64,000 nt of DNA from Pseudarthrobacter sp. IC2-21 (GCF_034048115.1 NZ_CP139145.1:806001-870000); one strand, 5' to 3'. Counted from the stretch's first letter, positions 1-8,582 are shown. Numbers and translations are program-made. Notes: generated by a model not told the origin, from the sequence alone.

Positions 1-118
1 TCCACGCCAGGAAGGTGCGTTCGTTTGCCAGCGTGAACCGGGGGTCAGGCTCGGTGCCGCCGCGCAGGACACGCTCCGAGAAGCCGGATCGTTCCCTGCC
101 AGGCTTGAGGTCCTCCAT
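1..118 (-). CDS. DUF202 (YidH-like) membrane protein, N-terminal fragment
   Basis: Only the first 39 codons lie in the window; the gene runs off the left edge. The start is the ATG at 118. The visible stretch ends in DPRFTLANERTFLAW, the conserved opening of small DUF202/YidH inner-membrane proteins (usually about 100-130 residues, three membrane helices). Function is not established for the family. It is transcribed in the same direction as the MFS gene at 220-1677 but is separated from it by a terminator-like hairpin, so it is probably its own unit. Confidence 0.75.
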   Translation of the reverse strand, partial: MEDLKPGRERSGFSERVLRGGTEPDPRFTLANERTFLAW

Positions 119-162
119 TGCGTTTCCTTCCACGTTCCTTCCTGAGTTACGGCAGTGTGATA

Positions 163-193
163 GCCCCGGAGTGGCGACTTACCTCTCCGGGGC
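163..193 (-). terminator. Hairpin after the MFS gene
   Basis: A perfect 9-bp stem, GCCCCGGAG at 163-171 pairing with CTCCGGGGC at 185-193, with a 13-nt loop. It lies 27 nt beyond the stop of the leftward MFS gene and before the DUF202 start. There is no strong T run, so it may act as a weak or factor-assisted terminator. Confidence 0.5.
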
Positions 194-219
194 CACGCAC
201 GTGCCTTGGGCTGCGGTGC

Positions 220-1677
220 TTATGCCCGGTGGCCTGCCTCCAAGGACGCCGGCGACGCGATGGACGCCGGCGCCGCGCCGGCAACGGTGGCCGAACCAAC
301 AGGGGATGCAGCGGCCGCGGGGACGGCAGTTGCATCAAGGCCCAGCCTGCGGCGGTCGCGCTGCTGGTTGACGAAGACCAGCGCAAGGATGCCGAACGTC
401 AGCAAAAGACCGCCAGCAAGGGCGAAAGCTGCCCGGTAACCTTCAGCAGGCGTGGCCGCACCGCCGATCAGGAAGCCGGAGACCGCCGGCGCGAAGACTC
501 CGCCGGTGGTGAGGACTGCATTGGCGATGGACAGGTTGGCACCGCGCTGCCCAATGGTGGTGAGCTCTGCGACCACGAGGTAGGTGATGGCAAAGAGTGC
601 CGGGGCAGTGCCGAAGCCGAAGACCATGAGGGCGATCGACAGCGCCGGGGAAGCGGTCATGGTCGCCCCAACCAGGCAGGCCCCGGCAAAGGAGCCTGCG
701 CCGCCCAGTACCCAGCCACGTGCCTTCCTGGTGGGAACGCCCTTCAGATGCAGGCGCTGGGTCAGCGCGCTCAAACCGACGGTGGCGATGGTGCCCCAGG
801 CGGCCGGGAGGGCGATCATGGCACCGGACTGCTGCCCGGTGAAGCCCAGTACGTTCTGGAAGTAAGCAGGTCCCCAGGACATGGCAAGGGTGAACGTCCA
901 GTAGCCAAAGAAGGAGGCAAGCACCGCAAAGATCCAACTGGGGGAGAGGATGGTGCGCCAGTAGCTAACCTTGGCCTCCGAAACCACCGGAGCTTCTTTC
1001 GGCGCGATGCCGTCGATTTCCTGCTCAGCCTTCCGGCTGGTGTACGGGCCTTCCTTACCCACGGTGACCCAGAAAACAGACCAGATCAGCCCCACGGTGG
1101 CCAGCACCGCGAATGCGGTCTGCCAACCGAACTGCCCGATGACCCAGGCCAGGACGGGGGCGAATGCCACGATGCCCAGGGTCACGCCGGATGAGGCCAG
1201 TGCCGCCGGGGTGGCGCCCTTCTTCTCGGGGAACCACTTGTAGATGCCATGCATCAGAACCGGCGCCAGCGGGCCTTCGCCGGCTCCCAGCAGCAGGCGG
1301 CTTGCCCAGAGTGCAGGCAAGGAGGCGAACAGAAGGATGGGGACCTGGGCTACGGACCACAGCAGGCACAGGACCAGCAGGATCCACTTGCTGGACACCT
1401 TGTTCGCGATGGGTGCGGCCACGAGCTGGGCCACGCCGAAGGTCAGGAACATGGCACTGCCCACGAGACCGAACTGTTCGGGCGTGATGCCCAGCTGTTT
1501 CATCAGCGGCACGGCGGCGATGCCGAGGACTGCCTTGTCAGCCCAGCTGAGCATCATCAGGAAGAGAAGGCTGAACGTCATGAACCAGCCGTAGCGGTTG
1601 CGCTTAGCCCGGGACCAGGTGCGGGGATCGCGGGAAGCCGCGGTGCCCCGCTTTGCGGTGAGGGGAGTTTCAGACAC
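220..1677 (-). CDS. MFS transporter, aromatic-acid/anion symporter type
   Basis: A 485-residue major facilitator with a hydrophilic N-terminal tail of about 30 residues and twelve predicted membrane helices beginning at FMTFSLLFLMMLSWADKAV. The WADK segment in helix 1 and the overall pattern resemble the anion:cation symporter (ACS) branch that imports carboxylates, including aromatic acids. The start used is the GTG at 1677; no good ribosome-binding site is seen, so the start is uncertain. A 19-bp palindrome shared with two other promoters of the cluster lies about 90 bp upstream, inside the 3' end of the next gene, suggesting separate control by the IclR regulator. Uptake of an aryl carboxylate fits the neighbouring P450 and dehydrogenases, but the substrate is inferred. 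The C-terminal tail is long and Ala-rich. Confidence 0.8.
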   Translation of the reverse strand: MSETPLTAKRGTAASRDPRTWSRAKRNRYGWFMTFSLLFLMMLSWADKAVLGIAAVPLMKQLGITPEQFGLVGSAMFLTFGVAQLVAAPIANKVSSKWILLVLCLLWSVAQVPILLFASLPALWASRLLLGAGEGPLAPVLMHGIYKWFPEKKGATPAALASSGVTLGIVAFAPVLAWVIGQFGWQTAFAVLATVGLIWSVFWVTVGKEGPYTSRKAEQEIDGIAPKEAPVVSEAKVSYWRTILSPSWIFAVLASFFGYWTFTLAMSWGPAYFQNVLGFTGQQSGAMIALPAAWGTIATVGLSALTQRLHLKGVPTRKARGWVLGGAGSFAGACLVGATMTASPALSIALMVFGFGTAPALFAITYLVVAELTTIGQRGANLSIANAVLTTGGVFAPAVSGFLIGGAATPAEGYRAAFALAGGLLLTFGILALVFVNQQRDRRRLGLDATAVPAAAASPVGSATVAGAAPASIASPASLEAGHRA

Positions 1678-1754
1678 TTGATGCCCAATCGTTGAAGGGG
1701 AAGTCTTGCCGTTTGGAGCGGCGTTTCCTTGACTCTAAGCTCGTGTGATGGGCC

Positions 1755-3041
1755 TTACATTTGAGCTTTCCGTTGGGCGGAAAGCAGCTTTCCGGGGTGC
1801 CCTGCCGCTCCGTCAATGGTGCCGTCACGGTGGCCAACGAAGGCCAGCAGCGCCATGCCCACACCGCTTAGCGCGCAGGTCAGCCACCACGTAGTGCCCC
1901 ACCCCCCGGTGCTGGTGGCGAGCAGGGCAAACAGCATGGGTCCCAGAAAGTTTCCCACATTGAAGATCTGCTGCGTCAGGCCCAGCACTGCGGTGACGGA
2001 ACCGTCCGCGGGGGCAATGCGGACAGAGTACCTGGTCACCGCGGCTGGGATGAGCCCGCCGACGGCGGAGAACGCTGCAATGAAGGCGACCTGAAAAACG
2101 ATACCGAGGCCGGTGCTTTCCCAGTCCACGGCGAACGTTGCCACCGAGGCGGCTGCCATTGCCAGGAAGGTCCAGAAAATAATTGTGCGCTCCGAGAGAC
2201 CGCGTTGGATGAGCGGTCCTGCGCTGAGTGCGCCACACGCGTTGACTCCGCCCACAATAGCGCTGAGGATGCCAGGCAACGGGCCTTCCAGCCCGGCTGA
2301 CCGGTAAATGGACGGCAGGAAACCGAGCACGGCAATCCACTGCGCGGTGTAGCAGGCAAAGACCAGGCCGATGATCCACGGTTGGCGGGTGGACACAGTC
2401 CGGGCCACCTTGCGGACCGCGGCCCGCAGACCGGTATCAGCAGGGACCACGTCCCGCGGCACCCGGCGCAGCAGCAGGGGCACGGGCAACAAGGTAACGA
2501 CGGCCATCACCAGCCACCACTCGCGCCAGCCGGCCGCCTGCAGGAACAAAGCCCCGGCGGACAGCCCAATGAGGGTGGCCATGCCCTGGAACGCGCCCCA
2601 ACTTGCCAGCGCCACGTTCAAGCGCGGAGGCGGGGTCACCTGGCGGATCAGGGCAGGGGCGACGACAACCGCCAGCAGGAACCCGATGCCTTCCAGAGTC
2701 CGCGCTGCCATTAACAGTTCGGTGCTGGGGGCCATCGCGCCGAGCGTCGATGCGACGCTCAGCAGGACGAGCCCGGCTAACAGCAGCCTGCGGAGACCCG
2801 CCAGTTCCCCGCCCACGGCCGTGACCAGCCCTCCTACGACGCTGGCGAGCTGGATAATCCCCAGAAGCAGCCCGGCCTGGATCAGCGTTGTGCCCAGATC
2901 GGCTTGAATGCCGGCCAGAGCAGCAGGGAGCTTCCAGATATGCATGGCCGCTGCGATCCCCGCCGCCAGGACGGCAAGCCACGCCCCGTCCGCCGTCGTC
3001 CGTCTGTCATCGGATGCCTTCGCGGGCAGCGGCTGTCTCAA
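1755..3041 (-). CDS. MFS transporter (CynX/NimT-like)
   Basis: About 428 residues with twelve membrane helices and short loops, of the MFS group that includes CynX/NimT-type carriers. The proposed start is the TTG at 3041, reading MRQPLPAKASDDRR, because AAGGA lies about 7 nt upstream and longer versions would overlap the MBL gene whose stop is at 3085. It is probably the third gene of a leftward unit (ALDH, MBL hydrolase, MFS) driven from the operator at 5488. Its last codons contain another copy of the cluster operator (1766-1784), which must serve the downstream MFS gene. Substrate unknown; two MFS carriers for one pathway could be importer and exporter, or importers of different aryl substrates. 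Confidence 0.75.
   Translation of the reverse strand: MRQPLPAKASDDRRTTADGAWLAVLAAGIAAAMHIWKLPAALAGIQADLGTTLIQAGLLLGIIQLASVVGGLVTAVGGELAGLRRLLLAGLVLLSVASTLGAMAPSTELLMAARTLEGIGFLLAVVVAPALIRQVTPPPRLNVALASWGAFQGMATLIGLSAGALFLQAAGWREWWLVMAVVTLLPVPLLLRRVPRDVVPADTGLRAAVRKVARTVSTRQPWIIGLVFACYTAQWIAVLGFLPSIYRSAGLEGPLPGILSAIVGGVNACGALSAGPLIQRGLSERTIIFWTFLAMAAASVATFAVDWESTGLGIVFQVAFIAAFSAVGGLIPAAVTRYSVRIAPADGSVTAVLGLTQQIFNVGNFLGPMLFALLATSTGGWGTTWWLTCALSGVGMALLAFVGHRDGTIDGAAGHPGKLLSAQRKAQM
1766..1784. promoter_or_regulatory. Cluster operator 1 (putative IclR site)
   Basis: CTTTCCGTTGGGCGGAAAG is an inverted repeat of two 7-bp arms around a 5-bp centre. It is the exact reverse complement of the site at 5488-5506 and differs at two positions from that at 7403-7421. 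It sits within the last codons of one MFS gene and about 90 bp upstream of the start of the next. Confidence 0.7.
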
Positions 3042-3084
3042 AGTGGGGTCCTTGCTGACGGATAGCGGGGCGGTTTCAGCTTTC

Positions 3085-4011
3085 TTAGGCCGGTGCCAGC
3101 ACCGGCTTGCCAACGGGGAACCGCTGGCCGCTGACGGCGACGTCCACGGGGCCGTCAAATGTTGAGGCGGCACGGCTGCGCCACCATTGCGGCTCGGCTC
3201 GGCCGGCCAGGTGGGAGAGGACAAGTCGTCCCACGCCAGCGGCGGCCGCTATGCGGCCTGCTCCCTCCGGCGGGGTGTGGGCGATCCGCTGGTGGTTCAG
3301 GAACTCCGGCGCGAAACCCTTGTCCGCATAGAAACCCAGGTTGACTGCTTCGTGCACCAGAACGTCCGCGCCGTGGGCCAGCACAGCCAGGGCGTCGCAT
3401 TCCGCCGTGTCGCCGGAGAAGACCACAGAGCCGGCGTCGGTCTCGAAGCGAAAGGCCAGCGCCGGGCGAACCGGCGGGTGTTCCACCAGGATGCCGGTGA
3501 CTTTGACCCGGTCATCCTCGTAGACGTCAAAGGGGCGCTGCGCCGCGGCCGACCCGTGAGCGGGGGTGACCAGATCCACGGTGCGCACCAGGGACGCCAG
3601 CTCCGGGCGTGCCTCATCGTGCACCCGGATGTCGATGTCATACGAGAAGGCCTTCAAAGAGTGGGACACCAGCTCACCCGTCCCGGAAAGCCCTGCACCG
3701 CCGGTGCGGGTGGCATCCTTGCCCGGACCCACGATGGAGACGGGCCCGGTGAAGCCCTCCACCGGCTTGCCCCAGTTCCACAGCAGGAAACCGGGAAGTT
3801 CCACCACATGGTCCGAGTGCAGGTGGGTGACAAAACCTGCCACGAAATCCTTGCCGCGGAGCCCCGCCTCGTGGGCTGCGCGGGAGCAGCCCAGGCCAAA
3901 ATCCACCATGTAAAAGGCATCGCCCACCACCAGTGCGCTGGAGATGCCGTTTTCCGGTCCGCGGATGGCCGGGCCGGCGGCGGTGCCAAGAGTGATCAGT
4001 TCGACGCTCAC
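3085..4011 (-). CDS. MBL-fold metal-dependent hydrolase
   Basis: A 308-residue metallo-beta-lactamase-fold protein. The metal motif HxHxDH is THLHSDH at residues 62-68, and a later FSGDTAECDAL segment supplies the conserved Asp. The overall form recalls the RNase Z/arylsulfatase-like branch of the superfamily. I start at the GTG at 4011 because AGAAGGA sits about 7 nt upstream; an ATG at 4059 would overlap the preceding gene's stop and has no ribosome-binding site. It follows the aldehyde dehydrogenase by 28 nt and precedes an MFS gene by 43 nt, so the three look co-transcribed. In an aromatic cluster it could open a lactone or hydrolyse an ester, but nothing in the sequence fixes the substrate. 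Confidence 0.8.
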   Translation of the reverse strand: MSVELITLGTAAGPAIRGPENGISSALVVGDAFYMVDFGLGCSRAAHEAGLRGKDFVAGFVTHLHSDHVVELPGFLLWNWGKPVEGFTGPVSIVGPGKDATRTGGAGLSGTGELVSHSLKAFSYDIDIRVHDEARPELASLVRTVDLVTPAHGSAAAQRPFDVYEDDRVKVTGILVEHPPVRPALAFRFETDAGSVVFSGDTAECDALAVLAHGADVLVHEAVNLGFYADKGFAPEFLNHQRIAHTPPEGAGRIAAAAGVGRLVLSHLAGRAEPQWWRSRAASTFDGPVDVAVSGQRFPVGKPVLAPA

Positions 4012-4039
4012 AGGAAAGTCCTTCTGCAGAGTTGCGGGG

Positions 4040-5419
4040 TCAGGAATGGGGACGGGCATTGATGACGCGGGTTTCCAGGTATTCCTCCAGCCCCCAGCGG
4101 CCACGTTCACGGCCGATGCCGGATGCCTTCCAGCCTCCGAAGGGGGCGTCCGGCTCCACCAGGGTGTGCTGGTTGACCCACACCGTCCCGGCCTCAATCC
4201 GCGAGGCCGTTGCGTAGGCGCGGTCCTGGTCGGGGGTCCAGACGGAAGCGCCCAGTCCGAATTCCCCTGCATTCAGCCCGGAGATGGTCTCATCGAGGCT
4301 GTCGTACGCCACGATCGGCAAGGCCGCCCCGAACTGTTCCTGTTCCACCAGGTCCATGCCCGGCTCGGCGTCAATGACCACCGTGGGGGAGAGGAAGTAG
4401 CCGGGCAGATCGCAGCCGGCGGAGCCGCCGGAGAGGACGCGGGCACCGGCGCCCACGGCAGAGTCAACAAGTCCACGGACCAGTTTGAGCTGGGACTCGT
4501 TGTGCATCGGTCCCATGGTGGTGCCGTCCACGATGCCGTGGCCCAGCACATGACGGGAAGCTTCAGCGGCGATGGCCTCGGCCAGTTCCGTGCTGCGGCT
4601 GCGCGGAACATAGACACGCTTGACCGCCATGCACACCTGGCCGGCGTTGCGGAAGGCACTGCCGACAATTCCGCGCGCGGTAACGGCAATATCAGCATCT
4701 TCAAGGACGATGGCCGGATCGTTGCCGCCAAGTTCCATGGTGACGCGCTTGACCGTGGAAGCGGCCTGCTGGGCGATGGATATGCCAACGTCCGTGGAGC
4801 CGGTGAACGAAATCTTGCGGATGCCGGGCGAGGTGCTCAGCGCAACATTCACCGTCCGCCGCGAACTGGTCCGGACTTGCAGCACCCCCGCGGGGAGAAC
4901 CTCATTGAGTAGATCCGCGAGCGCGATGGTGGACAGGGGAGTGGACGGGGAAGGCTTGGCGATCACAGTGCACCCGGATACCAGGGCGGGGGCGAGTTTC
5001 ACGCTGAGCAGGGAGATGGGGAAGTTCCACGGCGTAATGGTGCCGACCAGGCCGACGGGCCGGTACTGAACCTCCAGCGTCCTGTCGGCCCGCGGCGCGA
5101 GGGCCTCGGCTTCGTCCCATTCCAGGTTCGCGTAGTACTCAAAAAGTCCGGCCGCCACGGTGAATTCACCCGCGGCCTCGGTTTTGGGTTTGCCCTGTTC
5201 CAGCGAGAGCAGGGTTGCCAGCGCGTCCAGGTCGCGGCGGATCAGGGCGGCTCCCGCACGCAGGGCGTTGCGGCGGGCCTCCCGGTCGGCGGCCCAGCGG
5301 GGTGCGGCTGCACGGGCTGCCGCGACTGCCTGTTCGACGTCCTGCTGCGTGTTTTCCGGAGCGCGCCCCACCAGCTCGAGAGTGGCCGGGTCGCGGACCT
5401 CGTAATGTGCTGCCGTCAT
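4040..5419 (-). CDS. NAD(P)-dependent aldehyde dehydrogenase
   Basis: A 459-residue ALDH-superfamily enzyme that oxidises an aldehyde to its acid. Visible features are TPWNFPIS at residues 129-136, IAKPS of the cofactor site, FTGST at 205-209, the general-base Glu229 in MELGGNDP and the catalytic Cys263 in NAGQVCM. It is slightly shorter than the usual 480-500 residues, mostly at the N terminus. It is transcribed divergently from the SDR gene across a 157-bp spacer that carries one copy of the cluster palindrome, and heads the leftward ALDH/MBL/MFS unit. Likely substrate is an aryl or cinnamyl aldehyde made by the SDR; this is inferred from context. Confidence 0.88.
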   Translation of the reverse strand: MTAAHYEVRDPATLELVGRAPENTQQDVEQAVAAARAAAPRWAADREARRNALRAGAALIRRDLDALATLLSLEQGKPKTEAAGEFTVAAGLFEYYANLEWDEAEALAPRADRTLEVQYRPVGLVGTITPWNFPISLLSVKLAPALVSGCTVIAKPSPSTPLSTIALADLLNEVLPAGVLQVRTSSRRTVNVALSTSPGIRKISFTGSTDVGISIAQQAASTVKRVTMELGGNDPAIVLEDADIAVTARGIVGSAFRNAGQVCMAVKRVYVPRSRSTELAEAIAAEASRHVLGHGIVDGTTMGPMHNESQLKLVRGLVDSAVGAGARVLSGGSAGCDLPGYFLSPTVVIDAEPGMDLVEQEQFGAALPIVAYDSLDETISGLNAGEFGLGASVWTPDQDRAYATASRIEAGTVWVNQHTLVEPDAPFGGWKASGIGRERGRWGLEEYLETRVINARPHS

Positions 5420-5487
5420 GGTGGTCCTTTCGGCCGGGTGCGAATTCTTATCCCAGTGTCATGGCACCGGTCACACTCCACCCGGAT

Positions 5488-5506
5488 CTTTCCGCCCAAC
5501 GGAAAG
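5488..5506. promoter_or_regulatory. Cluster operator 2 (putative IclR site)
   Basis: CTTTCCGCCCAACGGAAAG, a 7-5-7 palindrome identical to operator 1 read on the other strand. It lies in the divergent promoter region, 69 bp from the ALDH start and 71 bp from the SDR start, almost exactly central, so one site could control both directions. Confidence 0.72.
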
Positions 5507-5576
5507 GCTGCGAGAATCGGTTGGTTCGCGTTGCCACTATGGAGTGAAGCACGTCACGCACTAACGAGGAGTCTCC

Positions 5577-6377
5577 ATGTCCCAAGAGCAGCTGCCCATC
5601 GTCCTGACGGGGGTTTCGTCCGGCATTGGCGCCCGGACGGCACGGATCCTGTCCGCTCGCGGCGTGCCGCTGATCGGCATCGACCGCAACCCGCCCGCTG
5701 ACTTCAGCGGCACGTTCGTGCAGGCGGACCTTTCCAGTCAGGCCGGCATCGACGCGGCTGCGGCTGCAGTTTCCGCCGCAGCGCCGCACGGCATTGCGGG
5801 CCTGGCCAACATCGCCGGCGTGCCCGGCACGGCACCGTGGCGTACTGTGCTCTCGGTCAACGTCTTCGGTGTCCGGGGACTGGTCCGGGCATTGGCCCCG
5901 CTGCTTGGTGAGGGGACCGCCGTCGTGAACCTGGCCTCCAGCGTTGCCGTGAACTGGCGGGAAGTGAAGGCGAAGTGCTCCACTTTTGCGCTCGCGGACG
6001 ATCACGCCGCTGCCTTGGATTCGATCGCTGATGATCAAGAGGTCACCGCCGAGTCCTACCTCTTCTCCAAGCAGTGCGTCCGCGTCCTCACCGAACACCT
6101 GGCGGCGGAACTGCTGCCGCGGCGGATCCGCGTCAACAGCGTCAGCCCGGGACCCGTGGCCACCCCCATCCTTGAAGACTTCAAGAAAGACCACGGCCGC
6201 GACAAAGTGGAGGGCGCCGGTGCCCTGCTGGGCCGCTTCGGCGACCCCGACGATATTGCGCCCGTCATCGACTTCCTGCTCCGCCCCGAATCGGGCTGGG
6301 TCAACGGCTCCGATATCCGCGTGGACGGCGGCCTGGGGGCCTACCGCGGCTCCGGGCTCACCTCCGTGCCCGGCTGA
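5577..6377 (+). CDS. Short-chain dehydrogenase, coniferyl-alcohol-dehydrogenase-like
   Basis: A 266-residue classical SDR. The cofactor motif TGVSSGIG is at residues 11-18, NIAG at 78-81, catalytic Ser121/122 in NLASS and YLFSK (Tyr161, Lys165) as the active-site pair; SPGPVATPI follows. The opening TGVSSGIG, the IGIDRN turn, FVQADLS and NIAGVPGTA strongly recall CalA-type coniferyl alcohol dehydrogenases, as I remember them, rather than FabG-type reductases. The role suggested is NAD-dependent oxidation of a benzylic or cinnamyl alcohol to the aldehyde used by the neighbouring ALDHs. The ATG has a GAGG site 7 nt upstream, and a strong terminator follows. Confidence 0.82.
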   Translation: MSQEQLPIVLTGVSSGIGARTARILSARGVPLIGIDRNPPADFSGTFVQADLSSQAGIDAAAAAVSAAAPHGIAGLANIAGVPGTAPWRTVLSVNVFGVRGLVRALAPLLGEGTAVVNLASSVAVNWREVKAKCSTFALADDHAAALDSIADDQEVTAESYLFSKQCVRVLTEHLAAELLPRRIRVNSVSPGPVATPILEDFKKDHGRDKVEGAGALLGRFGDPDDIAPVIDFLLRPESGWVNGSDIRVDGGLGAYRGSGLTSVPG

Positions 6378-6407
6378 GCGCCTTCATCCCACGGAGGATG
6401 CATTGAT

Positions 6408-6457
6408 GCCCGACGCCGGTGCCTCACCTTTCGCGCTGGGAGGCACCGGCGTCGGGC
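6408..6457 (+). terminator. Strong hairpin terminator after the SDR gene
   Basis: A perfect 18-bp stem (6408-6425 with 6440-6457) and a 14-nt loop. It is followed by CTAAAAT rather than a T run. It separates the SDR transcript from the IclR gene. Confidence 0.7.
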
Positions 6458-6526
6458 CTAAAATGGGAGGATACGGCACTATGCCAACCGCGGAGCCGCT
6501 TTCCTCAACGCTCAGAAGGGTGAAGC

Positions 6527-7369
6527 ATGGCAAACGCTGCCCCGGTGGGCAGGACCACCCGCAGCTCTGCGTCACCGGTTAAGCCCAAGCCGCTGCCGGA
6601 TGGCAAAAGCGGTACCGTTCAGCAGCAAGCGGTGAGCGTGACCTCCCGCGCCCTGGCTCTCCTGGGCACCTTCGACAGCGAACACTCCGTTCAGAGCCTG
6701 AGTGCCATGGCCCGGCGCGCAGGGCTGCCGGTGGCCACTGCACACCGCCTTGCCGGCGAACTGGTGGCTTGGGGCGGTCTGGAGAAGCTGAACGGCGAAT
6801 ACCGGGTGGGGCAACGGATCTGGCGGCTTGGCCTCTTGGCCCCCGCGCAGCAGAACATCGCCGAGGTGGCTGCTCCGTTCATGCAGGACGTCCTCTTCGT
6901 CACCCACAACGTGGTGAACCTGTTCATCCTGGATGGCCAGGAGGTCCTGCTGGTCGAGCGGATGTCCGGCACAGGCGCCGGACAGCCGTTCCGGCGGGTA
7001 GGCGCGCGCCTTCCGCTGCATGCCAGCGCTGCGGGCAAGATCATGCTGGCTTACGGGGCCAAAGACCTGTTTTCCGCCGCTGTCCGGCACTTGGAGCCGC
7101 ACACGCCCCGCACCATCACCAATGCCGTGGTGCTGGGCACAGAAATCGAACGCGTGCGGGCCAGCGGCTATGCCACCACCGAGGAAGAGGCCGGGCCGGA
7201 CAACTACGGCCTGGCCGTCCCGGTGTTCCTGCCCAACAAGCAGGTGGTGGCTGCCCTGGGCATCGTGACCCGGGGCCGCCCGGCGCCGGCGGGCAGTGTG
7301 GTTCCCGTACTCAACATCGCTGCACGGGGGATTGCGCGGCGGCTCGGGGTAGAGCACCTTCCGCAGTAG
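6527..7369 (+). CDS. IclR-family transcriptional regulator
   Basis: A 280-residue IclR protein. An N-terminal winged HTH spans about residues 35-100 (ALLGTFDSEHSVQSL, then GLPVATAHRLAGELV), and the effector-binding domain follows to the end, with LPLHASAAGKIMLAYG and YATTEEEAGPDNYGLAVPVF typical of the ligand-sensing fold. IclR proteins commonly control aromatic catabolism. AGAAGG precedes the ATG by 7 nt. No complete copy of the cluster palindrome lies in its own promoter (only a half-site near 6502), so the gene may not be autoregulated while three full sites flank neighbouring units. The inducer is probably an aromatic acid or aldehyde; this is inference. Confidence 0.9.
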   Translation: MANAAPVGRTTRSSASPVKPKPLPDGKSGTVQQQAVSVTSRALALLGTFDSEHSVQSLSAMARRAGLPVATAHRLAGELVAWGGLEKLNGEYRVGQRIWRLGLLAPAQQNIAEVAAPFMQDVLFVTHNVVNLFILDGQEVLLVERMSGTGAGQPFRRVGARLPLHASAAGKIMLAYGAKDLFSAAVRHLEPHTPRTITNAVVLGTEIERVRASGYATTEEEAGPDNYGLAVPVFLPNKQVVAALGIVTRGRPAPAGSVVPVLNIAARGIARRLGVEHLPQ

Positions 7370-7402
7370 TTTCCGGCTTTGGGCCGATCCCGTCCGGCAA
7401 AT

Positions 7403-7421
7403 CTTTCCGTTGGATGGAAAG
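7403..7421. promoter_or_regulatory. Cluster operator 3 (putative IclR site)
   Basis: CTTTCCGTTGGATGGAAAG, the same palindrome as operators 1 and 2 with changes in the centre and one arm. It lies between the IclR stop and the reductase start at 7535, in position to control the reductase-P450-ALDH transcript. Confidence 0.7.
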
Positions 7422-7534
7422 CCGTCGTCAGCATGTGTTGCAGACCACCTAACCTCAAGTAAGCCATCTTTCGGGCCGGATATCCGGCCGAAGTCTGCAT
7501 GGCAGGCGAGCCGTTCCAAAGGAAGTGAAGACTG

Positions 7535-8500
7535 ATGACTGCATCTGCAGGAGCCACCATTGACGCTGTTGTCGATCAGGTGGACGTTGTGGCGGACCAG
7601 GTAGTTTCCCTGGTGCTGCGGCGGGTGGACGGCCAGCCGTTCGAGCCATGGCAGCCCGGCGCACACATTGATGTCCATGTCGGCGACGGCCTGGTGCGCC
7701 AGTACTCCCTGTGCTCCTCTCCGCAGGAATTGGATCACCTGCGCATAGGCGTGCTCCACGTGCCTGATTCCCGAGGCGGGTCCAAAGCTGTCCACGCCCT
7801 GCTGGCCGGAACAGCCATCACCATCTCCGAGCCGCGCAATAACTTCGCCATGCGCGAATCACGGCGCTACCTGTTCCTCGCAGGCGGCATTGGCATCACG
7901 CCGCTGATCCCGATGCTGGAAGCGGCCGAGGCTGCCGGCAAGGAGTGGACGCTGATCTATGGTGGGCGAAGCCGCCGGACGATGGCGTTCGCACAGCAGC
8001 TTGAGGACCGGTATGGCGCTGAACGAATCCGGATCATCGCTGAGGACGAGGTTGGGCGGCTCGACCTTGACGAGATTCTCGGCATGCCCCGGGCGCACAT
8101 GCTGGTATACGCGTGCGGTCCCGGGGGACTGCTCGGCGCAGTGGAAGAACGCTGCATGGGCTGGCCCCCCGGTGCGCTGCACACGGAACGCTTCGTGGCG
8201 TCCACCCTGGGTGCCGCATCGGCCAACGCCCCGTTCGAGGTGGAACTGGCCCGCACCGGAAAAACGGTCACAGTGCCGAACGACAAGACCATCCTCGAAG
8301 CTGTGGAAGAGGTGGGCGTGCGTGTCCTCTCATCCTGCCGCGGCGGGTTGTGCGGCACCTGCGAGACCCAGATCATTTCCGGTGAGCCCGAGCACCGCGA
8401 TGCTGTGCTGACCGACGAAGACCGCGAGGCGGGCGAGATCATGCTGGTCTGCGTTTCCCGAGCCGCTGCCGGGTGCCCGCGCCTGGTTCTGGATCTCTAA
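7535..8500 (+). CDS. Flavin/2Fe-2S oxidoreductase (PDR/VanB type), P450 electron donor
   Basis: A 321-residue reductase in the phthalate dioxygenase reductase order: flavin domain with RQYSLCSS at residues 55-62, NAD domain with GGIGITPLIP from 117 and ACGPGG at 193-198, then a C-terminal plant-type ferredoxin with cysteines 268, 273, 276 and 306. Such proteins move electrons from NAD(P)H through flavin to the iron-sulfur centre. The next gene is a P450 only 82 bp away and no oxygenase subunit or separate ferredoxin is nearby, so it most likely feeds that P450 directly. An AAGGAAG site precedes the ATG. This pairing differs from the ferredoxin plus FAD reductase that serve characterised CYP199A enzymes. 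Confidence 0.87.
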   Translation: MTASAGATIDAVVDQVDVVADQVVSLVLRRVDGQPFEPWQPGAHIDVHVGDGLVRQYSLCSSPQELDHLRIGVLHVPDSRGGSKAVHALLAGTAITISEPRNNFAMRESRRYLFLAGGIGITPLIPMLEAAEAAGKEWTLIYGGRSRRTMAFAQQLEDRYGAERIRIIAEDEVGRLDLDEILGMPRAHMLVYACGPGGLLGAVEERCMGWPPGALHTERFVASTLGAASANAPFEVELARTGKTVTVPNDKTILEAVEEVGVRVLSSCRGGLCGTCETQIISGEPEHRDAVLTDEDREAGEIMLVCVSRAAAGCPRLVLDL

Positions 8501-8582
8501 AAAATCCTGCTTTTCGCGGGTATCCGGATTTGGTCCGGTCACCGGATTGTTCAGCCAAGATTTGTCACCAGGAGTGTTTCTC

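Noticed and set aside
4012..4059. ATG at 4059 as start of the MBL hydrolase
   Set aside because: It would overlap the preceding gene's stop and has no ribosome-binding site, whereas the GTG at 4011 does.
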